Shown here: piece after piece, positions 1 through 7,693 of the stretch
Layout: each line of letters opens with the position of its first letter
How positions within the stretch are numbered: the first letter of the stretch is position 1
Assembly: GCA_947623805.1 (NCBI GenBank)
Contig: CANQHZ010000033.1
Location: 1-38,047, forward strand
Direction of reading: 5' to 3'
Length of the DNA: 38,047 nucleotides
DNA from: an uncultured Lachnospiraceae bacterium
Lineage (GTDB): Bacteria; Bacillota; Clostridia; Lachnospirales; Lachnospiraceae
Program-made: the position numbers and the translations under genes
The notes under the pieces: generated by a model
Told to the model about the DNA's origin: nothing
Seen by the model: the letters and a program-made list of their open reading frames with translations, nothing else
The model's database searches: none

Positions 1-160
1 TGAAAATCCAGTCTTTATAAAGGGTTAAAGGGTGTACGGCTGTTATGGAAAGATAATTAGGCTGTCAAACTTCCGTGCTTAAAAATAAGCAAAATGCTAT
101 AGATATAATGGTGAAATAAAAATAAGGCACAAAATAGTCCTAAAAAGACCTGTTAAAAAA

Positions 161-189
161 TTGACATTTGGCAATATTAGGGATATACT
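161..189 (+). promoter_or_regulatory. Strong promoter for fba
   Basis: A perfect -35 box TTGACA (161-166) is followed by a 17-bp spacer and the -10 box TATACT (184-189). The predicted start of transcription is about 55 nt before the fba start codon. The 160 bases to the left are AT-rich and show no gene. Confidence 0.85.
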
Positions 190-249
190 ATTTTTATCGG
201 TAAAAACAGCGAATCGATTAAATCTAATATTAAATGGAGGTTGGTTTCA

Positions 250-1113
250 ATGTTAGTATCAGCTACAGAGATGCTTAAAAAAGCAAAGGAAGGCCACTAT
301 GCTGTAGGCCAGTTCAACATCAACAATCTTGAGTGGACAAAGTCTATTCTGCTCACGGCACAGGAGTTAAACAGTCCTGTCATTCTCGGCGTTTCAGAAG
401 GCGCAGGCAAATATATGACAGGCTTTAAGACAGTTGCCGCAATGGTAAAGGCTATGGACGAGGAGCTTAAAATCACGGTTCCTGTTGCACTCCATCTTGA
501 CCACGGCACATATGAAAGCTGCTACAAGTGCATCAAGGCAGGCTTTACATCTATAATGTTTGACGGCTCTCACTATCCTATCGAGGAGAACATCGCAAAG
601 ACGACCGAGCTTGTTGCGGTAGCGCATAACTTAGGTCTTTCAATCGAGGCAGAGGTAGGCGCAATCGGCGGCGAGGAAGACGGCGTAGTAGGCATGGGCG
701 AGTGTGCTAATCCCGACGAGTGCAAGTCAATCGCTGATTTGGGCGTAGATATGCTTGCGGCAGGCATCGGCAATATCCACGGCAAATATCCCGCAAACTG
801 GGCAGGATTAAGCTTTGAGACGCTTGACGCTATCCAGCAGAAGACAGGCGTTATGCCTTTGGTTCTTCACGGCGGCACAGGCATCCCCGAGGATATGATT
901 AAGAAAGCTATCTCACTCGGCGTTGCAAAGATTAATGTTAATACAGAGTGCCAGCTTTCATTTGCGGCCGCTACGCGCAAGTATGTAGAGGCAGGCAAAG
1001 ACCTTGAAGGCAAGGGCTTTGACCCTCGTAAGCTCCTTGCTCCCGGCGCAGAGGCTATCAAGGCTACAGTAAAGGAAAAGATGGAGCTGTTCGGCTCAGT
1101 AGGTAAGGCGTAA
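250..1113 (+). CDS. fba: Class II fructose-1,6-bisphosphate aldolase
   Basis: Zinc-dependent glycolytic and gluconeogenic aldolase that cleaves fructose-1,6-bisphosphate to dihydroxyacetone phosphate and glyceraldehyde-3-phosphate in the cytosol. The protein is 287 aa, normal for the family. Family hallmarks are visible in order: the N-terminal GQFNINNLEW stretch, the metal/catalytic segment HLDHGTYE, the glycine-rich EAEVGAIGGEEDG, the GNIHGKY histidine and the LHGGTGIPEDM phosphate/metal loop, then KINVNTE. The ATG at 250 is chosen over an in-frame TTG at 241 because GGAGG at 236-240 lies 9 nt before the ATG and the family begins MLVSATEML. The gene has its own promoter and terminator, so it is probably monocistronic. 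Confidence 0.97.
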   Translation: MLVSATEMLKKAKEGHYAVGQFNINNLEWTKSILLTAQELNSPVILGVSEGAGKYMTGFKTVAAMVKAMDEELKITVPVALHLDHGTYESCYKCIKAGFTSIMFDGSHYPIEENIAKTTELVAVAHNLGLSIEAEVGAIGGEEDGVVGMGECANPDECKSIADLGVDMLAAGIGNIHGKYPANWAGLSFETLDAIQQKTGVMPLVLHGGTGIPEDMIKKAISLGVAKINVNTECQLSFAAATRKYVEAGKDLEGKGFDPRKLLAPGAEAIKATVKEKMELFGSVGKA

Positions 1114-1143
1114 GCTTTTTGAAAAATATAGGGTGTTAAAACC

Positions 1144-1183
1144 AAAACAGGACAAAGGCGGAAGTGGCTTTGTCCTGTTTTTT
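1144..1183 (+). terminator. Rho-independent terminator of fba
   Basis: A 14-bp perfect stem (1144-1157 with 1168-1181) encloses a 10-nt loop, and the descending arm ends in a run of T. It lies 30 nt after the fba stop codon. Confidence 0.92.
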
Positions 1184-1201
1184 GAATATAATAAAAAAGT
1201 T

Positions 1202-1230
1202 TTGCGGTTGTATAATGAATATAGTATATT
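1202..1230 (+). promoter_or_regulatory. Candidate promoter for the gene at 1291
   Basis: TTGCGG (1202-1207), a 17-bp spacer and TATATT (1225-1230) lie 60 bp before the start codon. The -35 match is only moderate. Confidence 0.45.
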
Positions 1231-1290
1231 AAACTGCCGGGAATTTGCAATCAGTCAATGGAGTAAGGGTAATTATAAAAGGAGACAAAT

Positions 1291-2219
1291 ATGGCAAACA
1301 AAAACAATGACGAACTCTCACTGATAGTCCCGTCCGAATATGTGAGAAATTATATGCAGACCACAGGCTGGCGTTTCACTGATGCACAGAAAGCGACACT
1401 TTTGATGTATGGCGGACTCACACTGAAAGAGCAGTATGCTCATTTGCAGGCATTGCAGGAGAGTACTTCAGACCAAGAGCTGAAAGAGCGGCTTGCGAGA
1501 TATTTGGATACAGAAGCTTTAAAATTTCAAGCCTTTAAGGAAAATCCCGACAGGGCATATATTTATATATTGAAGGTGAATGATGACAATGAATCATATT
1601 CTAATATAATGCCCGAAGAATACTTCTTTGACTTTGAGACCGCTTGTGAATGCGGGCATGAAACAGGGCAGCCGTTTAAGGTTGAAAAGTATCTGGTTAC
1701 AGTTTCTGGGCTGACAGCAGTTATGTTTCCAGTGTTACATGGCTTGAATTTAATAAGGAGGGCGAAGCTGTATATTTTTGCGGAAGGCTTTCTGATGAAG
1801 ATGGAGAAATAAACGAAGCCTTTTATGATTTCTTTGAAGTGCCGAACCCGTTTGAAAAAGGGGATATTGTAAGGTTTGTCGGTACAGAGGATTACGGTAT
1901 TGTGTCCGAATCTCAAAAAGACTGGAAAGAATATCTGGACAAATACAGATCTGACGAATGGCGGAAGAAAGGAATTACGCTTGATTTCTCTGACGCGCAG
2001 ATTGTGGTGGAATTTTTGGGAGATGACGGTACATTTGGACATGACCATATCAATCCGATATATCTGGAGCTGTATCAGCCTGAGGCAGATTGGTCCAATC
2101 GCAGTCCGAGGGACAATCTGCTTATAGCTGCCAGTGACCTTCATAGGGGAGAAGGCTCTTTGGAGGGGCTGTATATACTGACGGAGATATACCGCAATCA
2201 TATCAAAGAAACTGAGTGA
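1291..2219 (+). pseudogene. Hypothetical gene split by a -1 frameshift in a G run
   Basis: Two adjacent reading frames form one gene. The first (1291-1812) begins after a GGAGA ribosome binding site. It reads sensibly to EKYLVTVSG and then becomes implausible. The frame one base earlier continues directly from about 1711 with ADSSYVSSVTWLEF and reads on to the stop at 2219, through KGDIVRFVGTEDYGIV. The switch falls at GGG (1708-1710), so loss of one G from a GGGG run explains it. Repaired length would be about 309 aa. I do not recognise the function. The N-terminal part is helical (TDAQKATLLMY..LKEQYAHLQAL). The part after KGDIVR looks like a small beta-barrel of the kind found near KOW/SH3-like folds, but that is a guess. 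It could be a true pseudogene or a sequencing error. Confidence 0.7.
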
Positions 2220-2222
2220 AAT

Positions 2223-3215
2223 TTACATCTTTTCTGATATATATTCCTCTGAAACATCATAATTTTGGGCAATCAGGCGGACTATTCTGTCGTCTGGCAT
2301 TCCTATGCTCCGCAGCATGTCTATGCTGTGTTTTATGTCATTTTCACGGGCTTTATCATAGCCTTCGCTTATACCGCGTTCAAAGCCCTCATTTACGCCG
2401 CGTTTATGTCCCTGCTCAAAGCCCTCATTCATGCCGTGTTTATGTCCATCCTCATAGCCCTCATTATACACGGTCTTTTTGTGCAATTTTTCATCAAATT
2501 CGGTAAGCAGCATACTTTTCACCTCGCTCTTGCATTTGACTAAAATATCTGTCAAAACATCATCTTTTATGCAGTCGTCAATCGCCTTGCTTATCGCGTC
2601 ATGCATAGTACATTTATTGTCGATATATTCGTTTATCCTTGCTATAAAGTAGGAATAATCATGCAGTCGTTTGCAGCTGTTAAGCAGTGTGTTGTTATGC
2701 CCGTAATTGATATTAAGCATTGTTGCCCTACATTCAAGCACAGGCTCGGCGGACAGCTTCGGGGTAAACGCATCTGACAGCCGTAAAATCATCTCATCAG
2801 GGTATTCATCCCTGCCATTATAAAATATGATGAACTGTGGCGTTGGCAGCTTGACAAGGCTTCTGCCGTATATGTCAAGATTATGCTGTTTGATATATCC
2901 CTCGTACAGCCTTGAAAAATACATCAGCCCGCGGACTGGCATATTTGGGTTGAAAGTTGACTGATGCTCGTACAGGTTAAGCGTTGACGAAATTATGAAG
3001 GACATATCATTTTTCATCGACATATAGATGACATCTTCAAGCGTCGTGATTTCAAGATTGTCAGGATTTGTATAGTTTGTGTGGTTTATCGCGTTGTATA
3101 GGTCAAGCAAATCCCTTTTGTCAGCGAATACCCTCTGAAATAGTCTGTCCTTGTGTTTTTTGACTATAGGCAGCCGTTTAAATATTTTGGTGATATTAAG
3201 TTTTTCTGTTTTCAT
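2223..3215 (-). CDS. Rpn-family PD-(D/E)XK nuclease/putative transposase, copy 1
   Basis: 330 aa. The N-terminal 230 residues match the Rpn/PDDEXK_2 type common in Lachnospiraceae. Candidate nuclease residues are D70 in KNDMSFII and E83/Q85 in LYEHQSTFNPNMP, giving an E-x-Q variant of the usual E-x-K. Rpn proteins are known as recombination-promoting endonucleases. Residues 257-280 hold two 12-aa GHK.G..EGFE. units followed by a shortened third, then a 39-aa helical tail. A GGGAG ribosome binding site precedes the ATG. The N-terminal half is nearly identical to copy 3 (5617-6675), but the tail (GMPDDRIVRLIAQNYDV) and stop position differ from the other copies, as does part of the upstream region. 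Confidence 0.88.
   Translation of the reverse strand: MKTEKLNITKIFKRLPIVKKHKDRLFQRVFADKRDLLDLYNAINHTNYTNPDNLEITTLEDVIYMSMKNDMSFIISSTLNLYEHQSTFNPNMPVRGLMYFSRLYEGYIKQHNLDIYGRSLVKLPTPQFIIFYNGRDEYPDEMILRLSDAFTPKLSAEPVLECRATMLNINYGHNNTLLNSCKRLHDYSYFIARINEYIDNKCTMHDAISKAIDDCIKDDVLTDILVKCKSEVKSMLLTEFDEKLHKKTVYNEGYEDGHKHGMNEGFEQGHKRGVNEGFERGISEGYDKARENDIKHSIDMLRSIGMPDDRIVRLIAQNYDVSEEYISEKM
2376..2447 (-). repeat. 36-bp tandem repeats in Rpn copy 1 (2 units)
   Basis: Two 12-codon units of the form GHK-x-G-x-x-EGFE-x encode residues 257-280, followed by a shortened unit GISEGYDK. The unit number differs among the paralogues (2, 2 and 4 full units). Confidence 0.8.
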
Positions 3216-3346
3216 ATTTTCTCCCTTTTAGTATAGTATAATTCGGATTTTTTGTAAAATGGAAATCAACTGAAAATTAAAGAACTTTTTAACTGTTTAA
3301 GCACAAAGAACTTTTGATGATAAATTGATTTGTTTCATTTGTATGT

Positions 3347-3415
3347 AATATAGCATTTAAAGCTGTGTCTGGCAAGCGTTTAAGCGAAAATAGCGATTGA
3401 AATGTAAAAATTAAT
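3347..3415 (-). promoter_or_regulatory. Promoter module upstream of Rpn copy 1
   Basis: On the minus strand: -35 TTGCCA (3375-3370), a 17-bp spacer and -10 TATATT (3352-3347), about 130 bp before the start codon. A conserved 40-bp block directly upstream of the -35 (to 3415) is shared with the other Rpn copies and with the helicase gene ending at 9807. The whole segment 3216-3421 is repeated at 4831-5029 and 6676-6874. A second set of -10-like TATACT hexamers lies at 3230-3240, but it would leave almost no leader before the ribosome binding site. Confidence 0.72.
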
Positions 3416-3529
3416 ACAAATACAAACAGTATAAGAAATTAAAGCATATAAAAATAAGGCAAAGCGGCATAAATACTTCGGACGAATTGCAAGTGAGGAA
3501 TTGTATTTTGTAAAAATTTTTAGTGGCAG

Positions 3530-3558
3530 TTGATTTTGACTGAATAAACGGATATACT
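3530..3558 (+). promoter_or_regulatory. Promoter for the nucleotidyltransferase relic
   Basis: TTGATT (3530-3535), a 17-bp spacer and TATACT (3553-3558), 31 bp before the ATG at 3590. It has survived although the gene it serves is broken. The stretch 3422-3529 is AT-rich with nothing else recognisable. Confidence 0.65.
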
Positions 3559-3589
3559 GAAATCAAAGAAAAGAAGTGGGGTAAGAAAA

Positions 3590-3743
3590 ATGCCGAAAAG
3601 CTTAGATAACATTTTAAAAAGTTGTGTAGATGACATACGCACGCTGTATGGAGAAGGGCTAAAAAAGTTATCTTATATGGTCCTTATGCGAGGGGAGATT
3701 TTGGATGATACAGGCGGGGCTAAGGATGCAAGTGGTGTAAAGA
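3590..3743 (+). pseudogene. Truncated, frameshifted nucleotidyltransferase (N-terminal relic)
   Basis: The reading frame from ATG 3590 gives MPKSLDNILKSCVDDI..LYGEGLKK and then loses sense. Shifting frame near 3665 gives KKVILYGPYARGDFG, which matches the G-S-x-A-R-G-D nucleotide-binding motif of MNT/KNT-type nucleotidyltransferases (GS replaced by GP). A stop follows at once, and the catalytic DxD region and everything after it are absent. A 65-codon frame is open by chance up to 3787. The relic still has a promoter and runs into a terminator. Such domains are often the antitoxin-like half of HEPN/MNT pairs, but no partner is visible here. Confidence 0.65.
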
Positions 3744-3781
3744 AAAAAGCAGCGCAAGGCATTTACGGTGCGCTGCTTTTT
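3744..3781 (+). terminator. Rho-independent terminator after the nucleotidyltransferase relic
   Basis: A perfect 13-bp stem (3744-3756 with 3769-3781), GC-rich in its core (GCAGCGC), flanked by A and T runs so it could act in both directions. Between the two Rpn genes it would mainly stop rightward transcripts. Confidence 0.88.
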
Positions 3782-3843
3782 AATTGAGTGCCAAAAAAAT
3801 TACAATTTCTTAAGAGCTTTTTTGAGCCGATATTGAAGAATTT

Positions 3844-4830
3844 TTATAAGTCCTTGAGTGTGATTAATTTTTGCATTATATATTCTTTTGATATATTATA
3901 GTTTTTGGCAATCAGGCAGACTATTCTGTCATCAGATATCCCCATGCTCCGCAGCATATCTATACTGTGAATGATATAATCTTCACGGGCTTTATCAAAG
4001 CCCTCACTCACGCCGTATTTGTGTCCGCGCTCAAAGCCTTCACTCACGCCATTTTTATGTCCATCCTCGTAGCCCTCGTTATACACGGTCTTTTTGTGCA
4101 ATTTTTCATCAAATTCGGTAAGCAGCATACTTGTCACCTCACTTTTGCATTTGACTAAAATATCCGCCAAAACATCATCTTTTATGCAGTCATCAATCGC
4201 CCTGCCTATCGCATCCTGCATAGTGTATTTGCTGTCTATATATTCGTTTACTTTCGCTATAAAGTAGGAATAATCATGCAGCCGTCGGCAACTGTTCAGC
4301 AGCGTGTTGTTATGCCCGTAGTTGATATTAAGCATTGTCGCCCTGCATTCAAGCACAGGTTCAGCAGACGGCTTCGGGGTAAAAGCATCTGACAACCGTA
4401 AAATCAGCTCATCAGGATATTCATCCCTGCCATTATAAAATATGATGAACTGCGGCGTTGGCAGCTTGACAAGGCTCCTGCCGTATATGTCAAGGTCATT
4501 TTGTTTGATATATCCCTCGTACAGTCTTGAAAAATACATCAGCCCGCGGATTGGCATATTGGGGTTGAAGGTTGACTGGTGCTCGTACAGGTTAAGCGTT
4601 GACGAGATTATGAAAGACATATCATTTTTCATTGACATATAAATGACGTCCTCAAGCGTTGTGATTTCAAGCTCATCAGGATTTGTGTAGTTCGTGTGGT
4701 TTATCGCATTGTACAGGTCAAGCAAGTCCCTTTTGTCCGCAAATATCCTCTGAAACAGCCTGTCCTTGTGTTTTTTGACTATCGGCAGCCGTTTGAGTAT
4801 TTTGGAGATATTAAGTTTTTCCTTTTTCAT
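3844..4830 (-). CDS. Rpn-family PD-(D/E)XK nuclease/putative transposase, copy 2
   Basis: 328 aa, close to copies 1 and 3 along its length, with its own substitutions near the N-terminus (MKKEKLNISKILKR, NPDELE). The D..E-x-Q candidate catalytic pattern (MSFIISS..LYEHQS) is intact. The linker holds two 12-aa GHK.GVSEGF units (residues 257-280) before the tail GISDDRIVCLIAKNYNISKEYI. A GGGGA ribosome binding site precedes the ATG. Same orientation as its neighbours but separately promoted. Expected role by family: endonuclease that stimulates RecA-independent recombination; not shown for this protein. Confidence 0.88.
   Translation of the reverse strand: MKKEKLNISKILKRLPIVKKHKDRLFQRIFADKRDLLDLYNAINHTNYTNPDELEITTLEDVIYMSMKNDMSFIISSTLNLYEHQSTFNPNMPIRGLMYFSRLYEGYIKQNDLDIYGRSLVKLPTPQFIIFYNGRDEYPDELILRLSDAFTPKPSAEPVLECRATMLNINYGHNNTLLNSCRRLHDYSYFIAKVNEYIDSKYTMQDAIGRAIDDCIKDDVLADILVKCKSEVTSMLLTEFDEKLHKKTVYNEGYEDGHKNGVSEGFERGHKYGVSEGFDKAREDYIIHSIDMLRSMGISDDRIVCLIAKNYNISKEYIMQKLITLKDL
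3991..4062 (-). repeat. 36-bp tandem repeats in Rpn copy 2 (2 units)
   Basis: Two units encode GHKNGVSEGFER and GHKYGVSEGFDK. This is the short allele compared with the four-unit copy 3. Confidence 0.8.
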
Positions 4831-4954
4831 ATATTCTCCCCTTTAGTATAGTATAATTCGGATTTTTTGTAAAATGGAAATCAACTGAAAATTAAAGAAC
4901 TTTTTTAACCGTAAAGAACTTTTGATGATAAATTGATTTGTTTCATTTGTATGT

Positions 4955-5023
4955 ACTATAGCATTTAAAGCTGTGTCTGGCAAGCGTTTAAGCGAAAATA
5001 ACGGTTGAAATGTAAAAATTAAT
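4955..5023 (-). promoter_or_regulatory. Promoter module upstream of Rpn copy 2
   Basis: Minus strand: TTGCCA (4983-4978), 17-bp spacer, TATAGT (4960-4955), with the conserved upstream block reaching 5023. It is part of a 199-bp upstream repeat (4831-5029) almost identical to 6676-6874. Confidence 0.75.
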
Positions 5024-5102
5024 ACAAATTCTGTTGAAATTAGAAAAAATTAGATATTAAGAATGTAAATAAGGATTTTTTCGACGCTAATATTGAAAGT
5101 AG

Positions 5103-5193
5103 CTGTCGCACTAAAGAATACAATCACAAGATATAGCATCTTTTGATTTGAATAAAATGTCATATCTTGTATGTTTAATCCTTATTGCGACAG
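5103..5193. repeat. Imperfect 91-bp palindrome, MITE-like
   Basis: The segment starts CTGTCGCA and ends TGCGACAG. The roughly 40-nt arms pair imperfectly and meet at an AT-rich loop near 5146-5153. It sits between the Rpn copy 2 upstream region and the truncated Rpn copy. No coding frame and no clear target-site duplication are visible. It could be a small non-autonomous transposon, or a structured transcript or terminator. Confidence 0.6.
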
Positions 5194-5218
5194 TTCTGGG
5201 TTCATTCTTGAAGAATTT

Positions 5219-5577
5219 TTATAAGTCCCTGAGTGCGCTCATTTTTTGCATTATATGTTCTTTTGATATATTATAGTTTTCGGCAATCAGGCAGATTATT
5301 CTGTCGTCAGATATTCCCATGCTCCGCAGCATATCTATACTATGTTTTATGTCATTTTTGCGGGCTTTATCAAAGCCCTCACTCACGCCGTATTTGTGCC
5401 CGCGCTCAAAGCCTTCAATCACGCCATTTTTATGTCCATCCTCGTAGCCCTCGTTATACACGGTCTTTTTATGCAATTTTTCATCAAATTCGGTAAGCAG
5501 CATATTCGTCACCTCACTCTTGCATTTGACTAAAATATCCGCCAAAATATCATCTTTTATACAGTCGTCAATTGCCC
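5219..5577 (-). pseudogene. 5'-truncated Rpn-family copy (C-terminal third only)
   Basis: Reading on the minus strand, homology to the full-length copies begins abruptly at about 5577 with RAIDDCIKDDILADILVKCKSEV and runs through a two-unit GHK.G repeat to the normal stop at 5219. The nuclease domain and start are missing. The first internal ATG-like start would give only 108 aa. Sequence at the break (5578-5616) is unrelated AT-rich DNA. The homology extends about 13 bp past the stop codon into a segment also found after copy 2, which gives one edge of the duplicated unit. Confidence 0.85.
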
Positions 5578-5616
5578 TGTCATATTGTATAATGTAAACT
5601 GTATTTGGAGAGGATT

Positions 5617-6675
5617 TTATAAGTCCCTGAGTGTGCTCATTTTTTGCATTATATATTCTTCTGATATATTATAGTTTTCGGCAATCAGGCAGACTATTCT
5701 GTCATCAGATATTCCCATGCTCCGCAGCATATCTATACTGTGAATGATATAATCTTCACGTGCTTTATCAAAGCCCTCACTTACGCCGCATTTATGTCCG
5801 CGCTCAAAGCCCTCATTCACGCCGTATTTGTGTCCGCGCTCAAAGCCTTCACTTATGCCGCGTTTGTGTCCACGCTCAAAGCCTTCACTCACGCCACTTT
5901 TATGTCCATCCTCGTAGCCTTCATTATATACAGTCTTTTTATGCAATTTTTCATCAAATTCGGTAAGCAGCATATTCGTCACCTCACTCTTGCATTTGAC
6001 TAAAATATCCGCCAAAATATCATCTTTTATGCAGTCATCAATCGCCCTGCCTATCGCATCCTGCATAGTGCATTTATTGTCGATATATTTGTTTATCCTC
6101 GCTATAAAGTAGGAATAATCATGCAGTCGTTTGCAGCTGTTAAGCAGCGTGTTGTTATGACCGTAATTGATATTAAGCATTGTTGCCCTACATTCAAGCA
6201 CAGGTTCGACGGACAGCTTTGGGGTAAACGCATCCGACAGTCGTAAAATCATCTCATCAGGGTATTCATCCCTGCCATTATAAAATATGATGAACTGTGG
6301 CGTCGGCAGCTTGACAAGACTTCTGCCGTATATGTCAAGGTCATGCTGTTTGATATATCCCTCGTACAGCCTTGAAAAATACATCAGCCCGCGGACTGGC
6401 ATATTTGGGTTGAAAGTTGACTGATGCTCGTACAGGTTAAGCGTTGACGAAATTATGAAGGACATATCATTTTTCATCGACATATAGATGACATCTTCAA
6501 GCGTCGTGATTTCAAGATTGTCAGGATTTGTATAGTTTGTGTGGTTTATCGCGTTGTATAGGTCAAGCAAATCCCTTTTGTCAGCGAATACCCTCTGAAA
6601 TAGTCTGTCCTTGTGTTTTTTGACTATAGGCAGCCGTTTAAATATTTTGGTGATATTAAGTTTTTCTGTTTTCAT
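5617..6675 (-). CDS. Rpn-family PD-(D/E)XK nuclease/putative transposase, copy 3
   Basis: 352 aa, the longest copy because its linker carries four 12-aa GHK-x-G units (residues 257-304). Residues 1-200 are almost identical to copy 1, including MKTEKLNITKIFKR and NPDNLE. The tail (GISDDRIVCLIAENYNIS..) and the upstream region instead match copy 2. This mosaic pattern points to gene conversion within the cluster. The D..E-x-Q candidate active-site pattern is intact. GGGAG precedes the ATG. Confidence 0.88.
   Translation of the reverse strand: MKTEKLNITKIFKRLPIVKKHKDRLFQRVFADKRDLLDLYNAINHTNYTNPDNLEITTLEDVIYMSMKNDMSFIISSTLNLYEHQSTFNPNMPVRGLMYFSRLYEGYIKQHDLDIYGRSLVKLPTPQFIIFYNGRDEYPDEMILRLSDAFTPKLSVEPVLECRATMLNINYGHNNTLLNSCKRLHDYSYFIARINKYIDNKCTMQDAIGRAIDDCIKDDILADILVKCKSEVTNMLLTEFDEKLHKKTVYNEGYEDGHKSGVSEGFERGHKRGISEGFERGHKYGVNEGFERGHKCGVSEGFDKAREDYIIHSIDMLRSMGISDDRIVCLIAENYNISEEYIMQKMSTLRDL
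5764..5907 (-). repeat. 36-bp tandem repeats in Rpn copy 3 (4 units)
   Basis: Four successive 12-codon units: GHKSGVSEGFER, GHKRGISEGFER, GHKYGVNEGFER, GHKCGVSEGFDK. They sit between the nuclease domain and the helical tail and are charged, probably forming an extended or coiled linker. Confidence 0.85.
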
Positions 6676-6799
6676 ATTTTCTCCCTTTTAGTATAGTATA
6701 ATTCGGATTTTTTGTAAAATGGAAATCAACTGAAAATTAAAGAACTTTTTTAACCGTAAAGAACTTTTGATGATAAATTGATTTGTTTCATTTGTATGT

Positions 6800-6868
6800 A
6801 CTATAGCATTTAAAGCTGTGTCTGGCAAGCGTTTAAGCGAAAATAGCGGTTGAAATGTAAAAATTAAT
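6800..6868 (-). promoter_or_regulatory. Promoter module upstream of Rpn copy 3
   Basis: Minus strand: TTGCCA (6828-6823), 17-bp spacer, TATAGT (6805-6800), with the shared block up to 6868. From 6875 to 7172 (about 300 bp) I see only AT-rich DNA without a credible gene. Confidence 0.75.
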
Positions 6869-7172
6869 ACAAATATGGATAAATAAAGGGAGTTTTATTA
6901 TCAAATTATAGCGTGTATTTGCAAAAAATTATAAACTCGGCATAATTTTCACAATAATGCCTAAAAGCTCGAAAATAGATAAAAAGCGTTGGCAGACGGA
7001 AATTCATAAAAAGAACAGGTAATTGAACTAATATCAGCTAATACTAATGAGTAACTATAATTATTGAAGATATGAATTCATTAGTAATGTGAGATAAAAT
7101 AGACAGACGATGACAATTGATGCAAGAAGAAAGAATGACAAGGTTATATCAGAAGTGATAATAAATTCCAAT

Positions 7173-7478
7173 TTATTGTTTTAGCTCTTTGACAATATAA
7201 GCGATACAAGCAATTTGATTATTCGTCAGTGCTTTTAAGTCATTAACTAATTCGTCTAATATTACTGGACTATGGTTTTCGGTATCAAAAAAATCCCTCG
7301 GGGTAATGCCTAAATATTCGCAGATATAAAAGAAAACCTGCATAGAGGGAAAGGCTTTTCCGTTTTCAATTTTGTTGATGTAACTTTCACTTTGTCCTAA
7401 CGATAAGCTCATATCTCTTGCAGAGACGCCTTTCTGAATCCGTAACTGAGTTAATCTTTGCCGAAAAAAATCTTCCAT
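7173..7478 (-). CDS. XRE-family helix-turn-helix transcriptional regulator
   Basis: 101 aa. Residues 8-62 form a Cro/C1-type HTH: RLTQLRIQKGVSARDMSLSLGQSESYINKIENGKAFPSMQVFFYICEYLGITPRDFF, with the recognition helix around SESYINKIENGK. The C-terminal 35 residues (DELVNDLKALTNNQIACIAYIVKELK) are helical and probably dimerise. It is transcribed away from the gene at 7694. A large inverted repeat (7531-7578) overlaps the opposing promoter, so it may repress that gene; this is inference. Confidence 0.9.
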   Translation of the reverse strand: MEDFFRQRLTQLRIQKGVSARDMSLSLGQSESYINKIENGKAFPSMQVFFYICEYLGITPRDFFDTENHSPVILDELVNDLKALTNNQIACIAYIVKELKQ

Positions 7479-7530
7479 TATGTTATACCATCCTTTACAT
7501 ATTATTGTATTCCATATATAATGCAGATAT

Positions 7531-7578
7531 AGATAATTATTTTCTTCATATCTATTGACATAGGGAAAACAATTATCT
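7531..7578. promoter_or_regulatory. Inverted-repeat operator candidate
   Basis: Arms AGATAATTATTTTC (7531-7544) and GAAAACAATTATCT (7565-7578) are complementary at 13 of 14 positions and separated by 20 bp. The right arm fills the spacer of the rightward promoter, and the inter-arm gap contains its -35 box. This is a natural place for the divergent XRE protein to bind. Confidence 0.6.
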
Positions 7579-7583
7579 ATAAT
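7555..7583 (+). promoter_or_regulatory. Consensus promoter for the zinc-ribbon gene
   Basis: TTGACA (7555-7560), exactly 17 bp, TATAAT (7578-7583): both boxes perfect. The leader before the ATG at 7694 would be about 100 nt. Confidence 0.88.
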
Positions 7584-7693
7584 TAAATTTGCAGACAGAT
7601 TTTTGGTTGGTTACAGCGTGTAAATACAATAAAAAGATACCTTGATGCCTGCAATACACAACAATATAGGAAAATAAAAAGGAGCGATGAATC

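Noticed and set aside
1563-2201. 212-codon minus-strand frame over the frameshifted gene
   Set aside because: The plus-strand reading has a promoter and ribosome binding site and joins cleanly across one base. The antisense product looks random.
2265-2543. Plus-strand hydrophobic frames opposite the Rpn genes (also near 3967, 5342 and 5740) that look like membrane proteins
   Set aside because: They are antisense shadows of the GHK/EGF repeat region, which reads as Ala/Phe/Leu-rich on the other strand. They have no ribosome binding sites and recur wherever the repeats recur.
3230-3258. Alternative near-start promoter (TTTACA-17-TATACT) for the Rpn genes
   Set aside because: Transcription would begin on or next to the ribosome binding site. 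The TTGCCA/TATAGT pair further upstream is better placed and is shared with the helicase gene.
5764-5907. CRISPR-like array
   Set aside because: The 36-bp periodic units lie in frame within a coding sequence, have no unique spacers, and encode a repeated peptide.
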